A stretch of 64,000 nt of DNA from Polaribacter litorisediminis (lineage in GTDB: Bacteria > Bacteroidota > Bacteroidia > Flavobacteriales > Flavobacteriaceae): NCBI RefSeq assembly GCF_019968605.1, contig NZ_CP082966.1:2531501-2595500 (forward strand), read 5' to 3'. Positions 36,226 through 45,398 of the stretch are shown one piece after another. Both the position numbers and the translations under genes were made by a program. Positions within the stretch are counted from its first letter, which is position 1. Each line of letters begins with the position of its first letter. A model generated the notes under the pieces. It did not search any database, was not told the origin of the DNA, and saw nothing but the letters and a program-made list of their open reading frames with translations.

Positions 36226-39200
36226 ATGACAACACCTAATTATATTGCTAATTTAATCAAACGTTTTGCTTCTGGCATTTCTAGAGAACATTCTTATAGA
36301 GGCGATTTAGAAACCTTAATAAGAACTTTAGTGACCACTGTAGAAATTACAAACGAACCCGCAAACGTTACAGATTGTGGAAACCCAGATTATGTAATTA
36401 CCAGAGCTAAAATACCAGTTGGTTATATAGAAGCTAAAGATGTTGGCAAAGATTTGAATAGCAAATCTTACAAAGAACAATTTAATCGATACAAAAATGC
36501 GTTAGACAATTTAATTATTACCGATTACATTTGGTTTCAGTTTTTTCAAAACGGAATTTTAGTCCATGAGATAAAAATTGGCGAAGTTGAGAACGGAATT
36601 ATCAAACCGATTCCAGAAAACTACGCACAATTCGAAAATTTACTCCAGGACTTTTGCACACACATTAGCCAAACCATAAAATCGTCTAAAAAATTAGCAG
36701 AAATGATGGCCGGTAAAGCTCGTTTACTGCAAAATATTTTGGAAAATGCGATAACTTCGGATGAAATAAGCAGAGAAAACACGTCTTTAAAAGGCCAATA
36801 TGACACCTTTAAACAAATACTAATTCACGATTTAAAACCCAAAGGTTTCGCAGATATTTACGCACAAACGTTGGCTTACGGAATGTTTGCAGCTCGTTTG
36901 CACGATAAAACATTAGATAATTTTAGCAGACAAGAAGCAGCAGAACTCATCCCAAAATCAAATCCTTTTTTACGAAAACTATTTGGGTATGTTGCTGGGC
37001 CAGATATTGATGAGCGTATTGTAACTGTTGTAGATAATTTGGCTGAAGTTTTTAGAGCCACAGATATTGATGGTTTGTTGCATAATTTTGGGAAAAGCAC
37101 CCAAATGAATGATCCAATTATTCATTTTTACGAAACCTTTTTAGCGGCGTATGATGCAAAATTAAGAAAAGCAAGAGGGGTTTGGTACACACCAGAACCT
37201 GTAGTAAATTTTATTGTAAGAGCTGTAGACGAAGTTTTAAAAACCGATTTTAATTTGCCACAAGGTTTAGCAGACACTACCAAAACAACCATAAAAGTAA
37301 AAACTGATATACCAAGTAAGAAGTTTAAAAGTGGGTATAAAGAAGTTGATAAAGAAGTACACAAAGTACAAATTTTAGACCCTGCAACTGGCACAGGAAC
37401 TTTTTTAGCAGAAGTTGTAAAATTTATTTACAACAAAAACTTTAAAAGCATGCAAGGTGCTTGGTCTGGGTATGTAGAAGAACATTTAATACCAAGATTA
37501 AATGGTTTTGAGTTGTTAATGGCAAGTTATGCTATGGCACATTTAAAGTTAGATATGTTACTAACAGAAACGGGTTATAAAAGCAAAAAAAACAATCGTT
37601 TAAATATTTATTTAACCAATTCTTTAGAGGCAGAAACGGGTACAGTACCCAATTTATTTATGTCTCAATGGCTTACAGAAGAAGCATTAATGGCAGATGT
37701 TGTAAAAAGAAATACACCTGTAATGTGTATTATTGGCAATCCTCCTTATAGTGGAGAAAGTGCCAATAAAGGCGATTGGATTATGGATTTAATGCAAGAT
37801 TATAAAAAAGAACCTGGAGGAAAAGAGAAATTAAAAGAGCAAAATTCTAAATTTATCAATGATGATTATGTAAAGTTTTTAAGATATGGGCAACATTATA
37901 TCGAAAAAAACGGAAGTGGTGTTTTGGCATTTATCAATCCGCATGGTTTTTTAGACAACCCTACATTTAGAGGAATGCGTTGGAATTTGTTAAAAACGTA
38001 TGACAAAATTTATACGATTGATTTGCATGGAAACTCTAAAAAGAAAGAAGTATCTCCTGATGGTTCTGTAGACCAAAATGTATTTGACATTATGCAAGGT
38101 GTTGCCATTACTATTTTTGTTAAAACTGATAAAAAAAATAAAAATGAATTAGGGGATGTTTTTCATTATGATTTATATGGCAAACGTGATCTAAAATATG
38201 ATTTTCTTTGGAAAAGCAGTCTAAAGGCTATCAATTTTGAAAAATTACCAAATAAAGCACCAAGTTATTTTATGGTTCAAAAAGATTTTGAACTTGAAGT
38301 CAGTTACAATAAAGGATTTTCAATTACTGATTTATTTATGATTAATTCTTTAGGTATTCAAACCCATAGAGATGCTTTGTGCATTGATTCTTCTAAAATA
38401 TTATTAGAAGAAAGAATTAAAGATTTTTTTAATCAAGATATAGAAGATGATAGTATTAAACTAAAATATTCTCTTAAAGAAAACAAAGAATGGAAGTTGT
38501 CCAATCAAAGAAATGGCAAATTTGATTCAGAACATATTATAAAAATTGATTATCGCCCTTTTGATTCACAATATATTTATTTTGATAGAAAAATTGTAGA
38601 TAGATTAAGAAATAATGTTTCTAAACATATTGTAAATAAAGATAATTATTGTCTTATTGTTCCTAGACAATGTGTGTCTGATTGGAGATATTCATTTATT
38701 TCAAAAAACATAATTGAATCTAACTTAACTGGAACCGCAGGAAGATTTGGAAGTGGTAATTTTTTTCCACTATACCTTTATCCAGATAAAAACGAAGAAG
38801 GCATTTTTTCCGAAGATAAAAGAAAACCAAATTTAAATGATACAATTATAAAAGAGATTGCTAATAAAATAGGTTTACGTTTTATATCAGAAAGAGAAAC
38901 TACATTAAATTTAAGTTTGTATTTAGAAGGTTATCCAAAAGAATTTAGTCCAATAGATTTGTTAGATTATATCTATGCAGTTTTGCACTCACCAGCGTAT
39001 AGAGAAAAATACAAAGAGTTTTTAAAGATTGATTTTCCACGAGTTCCTTATCCAAAAGACAAAAAAACATTTTGGAATTTGGTAAAATCAGGAACAGAAA
39101 TAAGACAAATACATTTATTAGAAAGTGACCAAACAGAAAATTATATTACAACCTACCCAAAAGAAGGCAATAATGTAATTACCACTAAAATTGCTAAAAA

Positions 39201-39453
39201 AGATTGGGAGGTATTTGATACAGAAAATCAATTGGGTAGAATATGGATCAATGAAACCCAGTATTTTGATTACATTCCAGTTGTTGTTTGGGAGTTTTAT
39301 ATTGGTGGTTATCAACCAGCTCAAAAATGGTTAAAAGACCGAAAAGAAAGAGCACTAAAATTCGAGGATATTCTACATTATCAAAAAATAATTGTTGCAC
39401 TTTCAGAAACTGATAAAATTATGCAACAGATTAATTTAATTGAAATTGAATAA
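36226..39453 (+). CDS. Type ISP-like single-chain restriction-modification enzyme
   Basis: About 1075 residues from the ATG at 36226 (a TTG 33 bases earlier is less likely). Residues ~45-75 contain NPDYVITRAKIPVGYIEAKD, a D...ExK nuclease site. The N6-adenine methyltransferase has motif I ILDPATGTGTFL near 384 and motif IV IGNPPYSGES near 504. The rest is target recognition, ending in a domain with YIYAVLHSPAYREKYKEFLKIDFPRVPYP, typical of the type ISP specificity domain. The DEAD-box helicase that full type ISP enzymes (LlaGI) carry is absent, so it would cut like a type IIG/IIL enzyme. No separate methylase or specificity gene is adjacent. Confidence 0.85.
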   Translation: MTTPNYIANLIKRFASGISREHSYRGDLETLIRTLVTTVEITNEPANVTDCGNPDYVITRAKIPVGYIEAKDVGKDLNSKSYKEQFNRYKNALDNLIITDYIWFQFFQNGILVHEIKIGEVENGIIKPIPENYAQFENLLQDFCTHISQTIKSSKKLAEMMAGKARLLQNILENAITSDEISRENTSLKGQYDTFKQILIHDLKPKGFADIYAQTLAYGMFAARLHDKTLDNFSRQEAAELIPKSNPFLRKLFGYVAGPDIDERIVTVVDNLAEVFRATDIDGLLHNFGKSTQMNDPIIHFYETFLAAYDAKLRKARGVWYTPEPVVNFIVRAVDEVLKTDFNLPQGLADTTKTTIKVKTDIPSKKFKSGYKEVDKEVHKVQILDPATGTGTFLAEVVKFIYNKNFKSMQGAWSGYVEEHLIPRLNGFELLMASYAMAHLKLDMLLTETGYKSKKNNRLNIYLTNSLEAETGTVPNLFMSQWLTEEALMADVVKRNTPVMCIIGNPPYSGESANKGDWIMDLMQDYKKEPGGKEKLKEQNSKFINDDYVKFLRYGQHYIEKNGSGVLAFINPHGFLDNPTFRGMRWNLLKTYDKIYTIDLHGNSKKKEVSPDGSVDQNVFDIMQGVAITIFVKTDKKNKNELGDVFHYDLYGKRDLKYDFLWKSSLKAINFEKLPNKAPSYFMVQKDFELEVSYNKGFSITDLFMINSLGIQTHRDALCIDSSKILLEERIKDFFNQDIEDDSIKLKYSLKENKEWKLSNQRNGKFDSEHIIKIDYRPFDSQYIYFDRKIVDRLRNNVSKHIVNKDNYCLIVPRQCVSDWRYSFISKNIIESNLTGTAGRFGSGNFFPLYLYPDKNEEGIFSEDKRKPNLNDTIIKEIANKIGLRFISERETTLNLSLYLEGYPKEFSPIDLLDYIYAVLHSPAYREKYKEFLKIDFPRVPYPKDKKTFWNLVKSGTEIRQIHLLESDQTENYITTYPKEGNNVITTKIAKKDWEVFDTENQLGRIWINETQYFDYIPVVVWEFYIGGYQPAQKWLKDRKERALKFEDILHYQKIIVALSETDKIMQQINLIEIE

Positions 39454-39494
39454 ATTTTATCACTCTAAAATCCTTTAAAAATAGTCAGTTAAAT

Positions 39495-39502
39495 TACCTT
39501 TG
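39495..39502 (+). promoter_or_regulatory. Putative -7 box of the FKBP gene
   Basis: TACCTTTG fits TAnnTTTG, 17 bases before the ATG, implying a very short leader. No clear -33 box is visible. Confidence 0.4.
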
Positions 39503-39519
39503 TCAAAACACAATTATTC

Positions 39520-39960
39520 ATGAAAAAAATACTTTTACTATTCGTTTTAGCCCTTAGCTTTTCTTGTTCCGATGAAGAAATGGATTATACCGACCAAAAC
39601 GAAATGGATATTTTAGCGTATTTAGCAGATAACAATTTAAACGCTCAAAAAACAAGTTCAGGATTATACTATATCATAAAATCCTCTGGAGTAGGAAATC
39701 TCCCTAGCGCCAACTCTAATGTTACGCTAGGCTACAAAGGATACTTTTTAAATGGAGAAATATTTGATAAATCTACCAATGCAACTTTTAATGTTCGCGG
39801 TGTAGTTTCTGGCTTTGGTGAAGCAGCTCGAATGCTTAAACCTGGCGGTTCTGGCACTTTTATTTTACCCTCTAAATTAGGATATGGAAACAGAGGTTCT
39901 GGAAACATTTCAGGGGGCGAAGTAATTATTTTTGATATTAATTTAATCAGTATCAATTAA
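39520..39960 (+). CDS. FKBP-type peptidyl-prolyl isomerase lipoprotein
   Basis: A 146-residue lipoprotein: signal MKKILLLFVLALSFSC, lipobox Cys at 16, then an acidic linker. The FKBP fold is seen in LGYKGYFLNGEIFDKS (near residue 68), VVSGFGEAARMLKPGGSGTFILP and IIFDINLI. It should help proline-limited folding in the periplasm or at the cell surface. It is shorter than family members that carry an extra dimerisation domain. Confidence 0.9.
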   Translation: MKKILLLFVLALSFSCSDEEMDYTDQNEMDILAYLADNNLNAQKTSSGLYYIIKSSGVGNLPSANSNVTLGYKGYFLNGEIFDKSTNATFNVRGVVSGFGEAARMLKPGGSGTFILPSKLGYGNRGSGNISGGEVIIFDINLISIN

Positions 39961-40029
39961 AGATATTTGTTTACCTAATTTTTATGTAAAGACTGCATAT
40001 AGTATCTTTAATTTAAAAAATACATACAA

Positions 40030-40557
40030 ATGAAATTATTAGGAATTGGCTCTAGAATAGAGCATTCAGATTTTGGCTTAGGAGTTGTAACCAACGTAAC
40101 TAGCAAACATTATTGGGTAACCTTTATCAAAGACGGTTTAGAAACTATTGAAATTGATAGCGATTTTAAAGTGATAGAAGCAGTTGAAGATGATGTGGAT
40201 ACGGTTAGTTTTTATGAAGTAGAAAAATCACTAAAAACAATTTTACAAAAATGGTCTGATGTTACAGAAATCTCTCCTATTGCTGATAAATGGAAAAAAG
40301 GAACCCTTATTTTAAGACCTGAAAATTCTAATTTATCGGAGAAAGAAATTCCGATTGATACTTTTTTTCACAAAATAGTAATGGTTAGAGATCGAATTCG
40401 AGTGATGGAACAAAAAATAAATTCAAGTAAAACTTTAGACGATCAAGCTAAAATTGATTTACAACAATACATTACCAGAATTTATGGAAGTTTAACCACT
40501 TTTAATGTGCTCTTTAAACTGAAAAGTGATTATTTTATAGGAGACAAATCAAAATAA
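40030..40557 (+). CDS. Conserved hypothetical protein with an SH3-like N-terminus
   Basis: 175 residues. The N-terminal GSRIEHSDFGLGVVTNVTSKHYWVTF has the form of the small SH3/Tudor-like module found at the end of UvrD/PcrA helicases and in CarD-like proteins (GxxVxHxxFGxGxV). A helical, basic C-terminal part follows (KIVMVRDRIRVMEQKINSSK). This suggests a nucleic-acid- or RNA-polymerase-associated role, which is inference. It is 69 bases downstream of the FKBP gene, with a TATCTTTA box near 40000 that may give it its own promoter. Confidence 0.65.
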   Translation: MKLLGIGSRIEHSDFGLGVVTNVTSKHYWVTFIKDGLETIEIDSDFKVIEAVEDDVDTVSFYEVEKSLKTILQKWSDVTEISPIADKWKKGTLILRPENSNLSEKEIPIDTFFHKIVMVRDRIRVMEQKINSSKTLDDQAKIDLQQYITRIYGSLTTFNVLFKLKSDYFIGDKSK

Positions 40558-40626
40558 AAAATAGTGCAACTTTTATTTAAATCTTTCAGAAAGCAACTTT
40601 TAATTTTTTTGCAATCTTCATATAAA

Positions 40627-40668
40627 TTAGGGAAAAGATTTTTCGTGCATCTTTTCCCTAATTTTTTT
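40627..40668. terminator. Bidirectional terminator
   Basis: TTAGGGAAAAGAT (40627-40639) pairs with ATCTTTTCCCTAA (40649-40661), loop of nine. T-runs lie on the + side after it and A/T-rich sequence before it, so it can serve both the gene ending at 40557 and the minus-strand gene ending at 40677. Confidence 0.85.
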
Positions 40669-40676
40669 GTGTAAAT

Positions 40677-41366
40677 TTAAGATTTTGATTCAGACAAAAA
40701 GACACCTTGCTTTAATAAAGTGACCCCCATTGCTAATAACCACAATACTTTAATATGAAAGATAGGTTTATAAATTTCATAATTATCTGGAATCAATAAA
40801 ATAATTCCCATCGCCACAAAACCTAGCAACACAGTAAACCAACCTAACCAAGTACTTACTATTTTCCATTTAATAAATGCAAATCCTAATAATACCAATC
40901 CTACCCCTGAGAAAATTCGTCCAAAACGAATAAAACAGGTAACATATTGATTGGTAGATAAAATGCTGTCCATAAATACAGTCATTTCTTCTGCAGACAT
41001 TCCAGCCGTCTTTCCAACACCCCAAGCGCCAAAATTATAAAAGAACGCATTTGCAATCGCTAGTGTAAAAGTACCAACAATCACCATTCCTATTCCGGGA
41101 AGTACAACTACTCGATATGGCCTGCCCGTTAACAAAGAAGTCAAAGCAAACATGGAAATCCCCATGGTTACCCAACCAAAAATATGAATTCGATACATCC
41201 AAATCCAATACCAAACATTCTCACCTACTTTGCTAAAATCTGAAGCAACTATATACTCTCCTATATGATGAGGTGATAATACCCAACCCAACCAAAGTAA
41301 GGCGGCTGCTACAATAAACGCCCAACCTGTAAAACTAGTCTCGAAACTTTTTTCCATTATTCTCAT
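40677..41366 (-). CDS. Polytopic membrane protein beside the sulfite genes
   Basis: 229 residues (226 from the second ATG) with about six hydrophobic segments, including GWAFIVAAALLWLGWVL, IHIFGWVTMGISMFALTSLL, VVVLPGIGMVIVGTFTLAIA, FSGVGLVLLGFAFI and LGWFTVLLGFVAMGIILLI. No heme-binding pattern or catalytic motif is certain. It is transcribed away from the sulfite dehydrogenase-like operon, sharing the spacer that holds the 16-base palindrome, so co-regulation is plausible. I do not recognise a family. Confidence 0.7.
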   Translation of the reverse strand: MRIMEKSFETSFTGWAFIVAAALLWLGWVLSPHHIGEYIVASDFSKVGENVWYWIWMYRIHIFGWVTMGISMFALTSLLTGRPYRVVVLPGIGMVIVGTFTLAIANAFFYNFGAWGVGKTAGMSAEEMTVFMDSILSTNQYVTCFIRFGRIFSGVGLVLLGFAFIKWKIVSTWLGWFTVLLGFVAMGIILLIPDNYEIYKPIFHIKVLWLLAMGVTLLKQGVFLSESKS

Positions 41367-41423
41367 AAATTATATGTATTTTTCAATGATATTGTAATGT
41401 TAGGAATATATTTTTTCCTTATA

Positions 41424-41439
41424 TGTAACTTTTGTTACA
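41424..41439. promoter_or_regulatory. 16-base palindrome, candidate Crp/Fnr-type operator
   Basis: TGTAACTTTTGTTACA has perfect TGTAAC/GTTACA halves around TTTT. It is centred between the divergent genes at 41366 and 41501, 61 bases before the latter. The size and spacing fit Crp/Fnr-family sites; the regulator is not in the window. Confidence 0.5.
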
Positions 41440-41500
41440 CATAAAGAAAAAAAGACTTCTTAAATTGTATTGATTTTTATAAACTTATAATTCTATCATT

Positions 41501-42721
41501 TTGAAAAGAAGATCTTTTATAAAGAAAGCCGTATTGAGCTCTTTTGCTACAATCATAGGAACAGAACTTGTTTTTGGCGCTAAATTACCTGTTGGTTATA
41601 TACCACTTGGGGCGCAAGAACCAGATCCTTTTAAAATGTTCAGCAAGCATAAGGATATGGTAATCTTAAACAACAAACCTTGGAATATTGAGGCGCAAGC
41701 TCATTTACTAGATGACAAAATTACACCTAACGCTTCTATGTTCATTAGAAACAATGGAAAAACTCCAGAAGAAATTAATGTAAAGACTTGGACACTTACG
41801 ATTGATGGAGAATCTGTGCAAAGCAAAAAAACATATACACTAGCTGATTTAAAATCAAAATTTAAAAAGCACACCTATCAATTAACGATAGAATGTGGAG
41901 GCAATGGTAGAAGTGAATTTACCCCAGCAGCCAAAGGAAATCAATGGACTATTGGTGCTGTACATTGTGCTTCTTGGACAGGTGTTCGTTTACGAGATGT
42001 GTTAGAAGATGCTGGCATTAAAAGTGATGCCGTATATATTGGTTACCATGGTACAGATACACATTTAAGTGGTGACCCAACAAAAGAACCTATCTCTAGA
42101 GGATGCCCGATGTCTAAAGCTCTGCAAGATGAAACGCTTTTAGCTTTTGAAATGAACGGTAAAGATATTCCTATCATTCATGGATATCCACTTCGTTTAG
42201 TTGCAGGTGGTTGGCCAGCCTCTGTTTCTGGTAAATGGGTAAACAGAATTAGCGTTCGAGACCAAGTACATGATGGCACCAAAATGACAGGTACCGCATA
42301 TAGAGTGCCTTGTAATGCGGTTGCTCCTGGCGAGAAAGTGAAAGATGAAGATATGTGTATTATTGAATCGATGCCCGTTAAATCGTTAATTACCTATCCA
42401 AAAACAGGTGCCACTCTAAAAGAAGGGAAAACGTTAAATATTAGAGGGCATGCATGGGCAGGTGAGCTAGAAGTTGCAAAAATGGAATATTCAATAAATT
42501 TTGGATCCACATGGACTTCGTGTTCCATTCAAAAACCAACAAATCGTTTAGCATGGCAACATTTTTCCGCTGCTATAAATTTCCCCAAAAAAGGATATTA
42601 TGAAGTTTGGGCAAGGGCCACCGATACTAATAATTTTTCGCAACCTATGGTATTACCTGGATGGAATCCAAAAGGATATTTAAACAATGCTTGCCATAGA
42701 ATTGCCGTTAAAGTTGTGTAA
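41501..42721 (+). CDS. Periplasmic sulfite oxidase-family molybdoenzyme (SorA/SoxC-like)
   Basis: A 406-residue protein starting at TTG (41501); no ATG is available upstream in frame. The N-terminus has a Tat signal, KRRSFIKKAVLSS, so it is exported folded with its molybdenum cofactor. Cys132 in ECGGNGRS is the molybdenum ligand, corresponding to CAGNRR of sulfite oxidases. RLRDVLEDAG, GYHGTD and PLRLVAGGWP are the pterin-domain segments, followed by the Ig-like dimerisation domain. It should oxidise sulfite to sulfate and hand electrons to the cytochrome encoded next. Confidence 0.9.
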   Translation: MKRRSFIKKAVLSSFATIIGTELVFGAKLPVGYIPLGAQEPDPFKMFSKHKDMVILNNKPWNIEAQAHLLDDKITPNASMFIRNNGKTPEEINVKTWTLTIDGESVQSKKTYTLADLKSKFKKHTYQLTIECGGNGRSEFTPAAKGNQWTIGAVHCASWTGVRLRDVLEDAGIKSDAVYIGYHGTDTHLSGDPTKEPISRGCPMSKALQDETLLAFEMNGKDIPIIHGYPLRLVAGGWPASVSGKWVNRISVRDQVHDGTKMTGTAYRVPCNAVAPGEKVKDEDMCIIESMPVKSLITYPKTGATLKEGKTLNIRGHAWAGELEVAKMEYSINFGSTWTSCSIQKPTNRLAWQHFSAAINFPKKGYYEVWARATDTNNFSQPMVLPGWNPKGYLNNACHRIAVKVV

Positions 42722-42723
42722 TA

Positions 42724-43194
42724 ATGGAAGATAAAGAATTTCAAAAAAAAATTAAAAAGGCAGAAAGAACAGCATATATCGCTCTATTTTTTTCCTTTGT
42801 AGCTTCTGTTTTACTACTTATCGTAGTGTACAATCCTACATTATCAATTTTTGAACATAAAAGCACAGCTCCTTTGTATACTGATATTGTTGAAGATGAA
42901 GATAAAATTGAAAACGGTATCCATATAAGAACAGGTTTAATAGAAGCAGATGGTTTAATGACCGTTGTAAACAATTGTACCAATTGCCATTCTGCCAAAT
43001 TAGTCACTCAAAACAGAATGTCTGCTGAGAGCTGGAACAACACGATTAAATGGATGCAAGAAACACAAAACCTATGGGATTTAGGAGCAAATCAAGAAAT
43101 TATAGTTAATTATTTAGTAACTAATTATCCTCCAATAGCAAAAGGAAGACGGATGACCTTAACAAATATCGATTGGTATGAACTTAAAAATTAG
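42724..43194 (+). CDS. Membrane-anchored monoheme c-type cytochrome
   Basis: 156 residues. One hydrophobic anchor (residues ~15-38) is followed by a periplasmic part with a single heme site, Cys85-Thr-Asn-Cys88-His89, and a distal Met candidate in GRRMTLTNID. It begins two bases after the sulfite oxidase-family gene stop, so it is very likely its electron acceptor (SorB-like role). Its 3' end overlaps the rhodanese gene by 17 bases. Confidence 0.88.
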   Translation: MEDKEFQKKIKKAERTAYIALFFSFVASVLLLIVVYNPTLSIFEHKSTAPLYTDIVEDEDKIENGIHIRTGLIEADGLMTVVNNCTNCHSAKLVTQNRMSAESWNNTIKWMQETQNLWDLGANQEIIVNYLVTNYPPIAKGRRMTLTNIDWYELKN

Positions 43195-44104
43195 CGCATT
43201 GCTTCTCTTTATGTTTATGTTTGCTTGTCAAAAAAATAAGATGGCAGAACTTAATTCTATAAAGCCTAATTATTTAATTGAAGCTCCAGCATTAAAATTA
43301 AGACAGACTGATAGCTCCCTTAAAATAATAGATTTTAGAAAAAAGGAATTTTATAACCAAGAGCACATCGAGGGTGCTTTGCAGATGTGGAGAACAGATA
43401 TTGAAGACACAACATACTCTTATTCAGGTATGATGGCTAGTCCTAAACAAATTGAAAGTTTGTTTGGAAATTTAGGAATAAACAGTACTGATACCATTAT
43501 CATTTATGATGATAATGGGCTATGTGAAGCTTCTAGATTATGGTGGATTTTACAAAACTATAATTTTAAGAATGTAAAAATGCTTCATGGAGGCATTGAA
43601 TCATGGAAAAAAATTGATGGAAAAGTAACTAAAAAAACACCTGAAATTAAAAAAAGTATTTTTAAACTTTTTGGCGAACCTAAAATGCAGTACTATATTT
43701 CAAAAGAAGAGATGTTAAAAGCTTTAGATAAGAATGTTGTTCTGTTAGATACCAGAACTTTTGATGAATTTTCTGGTAATCAGCAAAAAAAAGGGGCTGC
43801 AAAATCAGGCAGAATTCCTAATAGTATTCATGTTGATTGGGCAGAAGCCATTCATTATAATGGAGATTATCGCTTAAAACCGATAAAAATTTTAGAGAAT
43901 TTTTATCATAAGAAATTAAATATAAGTAAAAATGATTCAATAATTTTGTATTGTCATAGTGGAGTTCGTTCAGCACACACCACTTTTGTACTAACTCAAT
44001 TATTAGGATATAAAAATGTAAAAAATTATGATGGCTCTTGGACAGAATGGAGCCATTTTAACAATCTCCCTTTTGTAAATAATAGTTTAACAAAATTAAA
44101 ATAA
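43178..44104 (+). CDS. Two-domain rhodanese (sulfurtransferase) lipoprotein
   Basis: 308 residues with a lipoprotein signal (ISALLLFMFMFAC, Cys at 17). Two rhodanese domains are present. The first lacks the catalytic Cys (IIYDDNGLCEASRLWW), as is usual for the structural domain. The second has Cys259 in LYCHSGVRSAH. It resembles thiosulfate/3-mercaptopyruvate sulfurtransferases (SseA type). Moving sulfane sulfur and producing sulfite or thiosulfate in the periplasm would fit the neighbouring sulfite oxidase; that link is inference. The start overlaps the cytochrome gene by 17 bases. Confidence 0.88.
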   Translation: MNLKISALLLFMFMFACQKNKMAELNSIKPNYLIEAPALKLRQTDSSLKIIDFRKKEFYNQEHIEGALQMWRTDIEDTTYSYSGMMASPKQIESLFGNLGINSTDTIIIYDDNGLCEASRLWWILQNYNFKNVKMLHGGIESWKKIDGKVTKKTPEIKKSIFKLFGEPKMQYYISKEEMLKALDKNVVLLDTRTFDEFSGNQQKKGAAKSGRIPNSIHVDWAEAIHYNGDYRLKPIKILENFYHKKLNISKNDSIILYCHSGVRSAHTTFVLTQLLGYKNVKNYDGSWTEWSHFNNLPFVNNSLTKLK

Positions 44105-44110
44105 GTAAAG

Positions 44111-44986
44111 ATGAAAAAATATTTAGACGCATTTATAGATGCATTTATGGGAACAGTAGATTGGACATGGAAGTCCATCATTTTTGAAGTGCCTTGGTAC
44201 ACCAATTATTTTTGGGGGCTTATTGTTATTTCCCTTGTAGTTTGGGGTTTAGAAATTGCTTTTCCTTGGCGAAAACAACAAGCAATTTTTAGAAAAGATT
44301 TTTGGTTAGATGCATTTTATATGTTTTTTAATTTCTTTATTTTCTCTATTGTAATTAGTGGTTTTTATAAAGTTTTAGAATTATTCTTTGGAGAGTTTAA
44401 CATCACTGCCAAAAGTTTGTCGCTTATGGACATTTCACATTGGCCTAATTGGCTACAACTGCTGGTTTTCTTTGTAATTCTTGATTTTGTGCAATGGTTT
44501 ACGCATGTGCTTTTGCATAAATATCCTTTTTTATGGAAATTCCATAAAGTACATCATAGTGTTAAGGAAATGGGATTTGCTGCTCACCTAAGATATCATT
44601 GGATGGAAAATATTTTCTACAAACCACTTAAAACTTTTGGTGTAATGATTCTTGGTGGTTTTGAACCAAGTCAAGCCTATATTGTACACTTTATTACGAT
44701 TGCTATTGGTCATTTAAATCATGCCAATATTAAACTTACATACGGTATTTTCAAATACATATTAAATAACCCTGTAATGCACTTATATCATCATGCGTAT
44801 GTTTTACCAAAAGGAAGATATGGTATGAATTATGGAATTAGCTTAAGTCTTTGGGATTATATTTTTAAAACAAATTATGTACCAGAAGATAGCGGAACTA
44901 TAGAAATAGGTTTTAAAGGTGATGACAAGTTTCCTACAAACTTTATTGATCAAAATTTGTACGGATTTAAAAAAGGACAGGAATAA
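44111..44986 (+). CDS. Sterol desaturase / fatty-acid hydroxylase family protein
   Basis: A 291-residue membrane di-iron protein. Hydrophobic segments lie at ~25-45, 70-95 and 110-130. The eight-histidine pattern is present: HVLLH, then KVHHSVKEMGFAAHLRYH, HLNHAN, and HLYHHAY. These enzymes hydroxylate or desaturate lipids. It is six bases after the rhodanese gene and the last of the operon. The link to sulfur metabolism is unclear; sulfonolipid or membrane-lipid modification is possible but unsupported. Confidence 0.85.
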   Translation: MKKYLDAFIDAFMGTVDWTWKSIIFEVPWYTNYFWGLIVISLVVWGLEIAFPWRKQQAIFRKDFWLDAFYMFFNFFIFSIVISGFYKVLELFFGEFNITAKSLSLMDISHWPNWLQLLVFFVILDFVQWFTHVLLHKYPFLWKFHKVHHSVKEMGFAAHLRYHWMENIFYKPLKTFGVMILGGFEPSQAYIVHFITIAIGHLNHANIKLTYGIFKYILNNPVMHLYHHAYVLPKGRYGMNYGISLSLWDYIFKTNYVPEDSGTIEIGFKGDDKFPTNFIDQNLYGFKKGQE

Positions 44987-45398
44987 AAAAATATCTATGG
45001 TATCGTTGAATTGAGCACATTGAATGTTCGTAAATTCTTACGAATTTTCTAAAGAAATCCATTTATTCCATAATTAATGGTCTAAAGGATTAATGGTCTA
45101 GAGGCTCATACATACTTATGAATTTCATCTTTAAATCATTTAAAATCAATGGTTTTATAAGATATTAATGGTCAAGTAGAGCGCAGTAGAGAGCTATTGA
45201 GATGTTTTTCAATAGGTTTTTACTGCGCTCTACCTTTAATCCATTAAATATTTATACTTAAATTCTAGGTATCTAGCTACTCATCTCTTTACCAACTCGG
45301 CAACAAAAACTGTTTAATCTTTCTAATTAATTATTTAACATTTTTGCGTCTTATTTTTTTATAAATTTGCAAACTAAATTTAGAACTAGTTCAATTTT
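44987..45398. other. Spacer with compound hairpin and short direct repeats
   Basis: A 13-bp perfect stem, GTAGAGCGCAGTA (45176-45188) with TACTGCGCTCTAC (45221-45233), encloses a second 7-bp hairpin CTATTGA/TCAATAG (45194-45200, 45209-45215). The stem is followed by CTTTAAT, so it may act as a terminator of the sulfite operon. ATTAATGGTC occurs three times (about 45073, 45091, 45164). TAAATTTG (45362-45369) is a possible -7 box for the next gene. No gene is supported. Confidence 0.6.
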
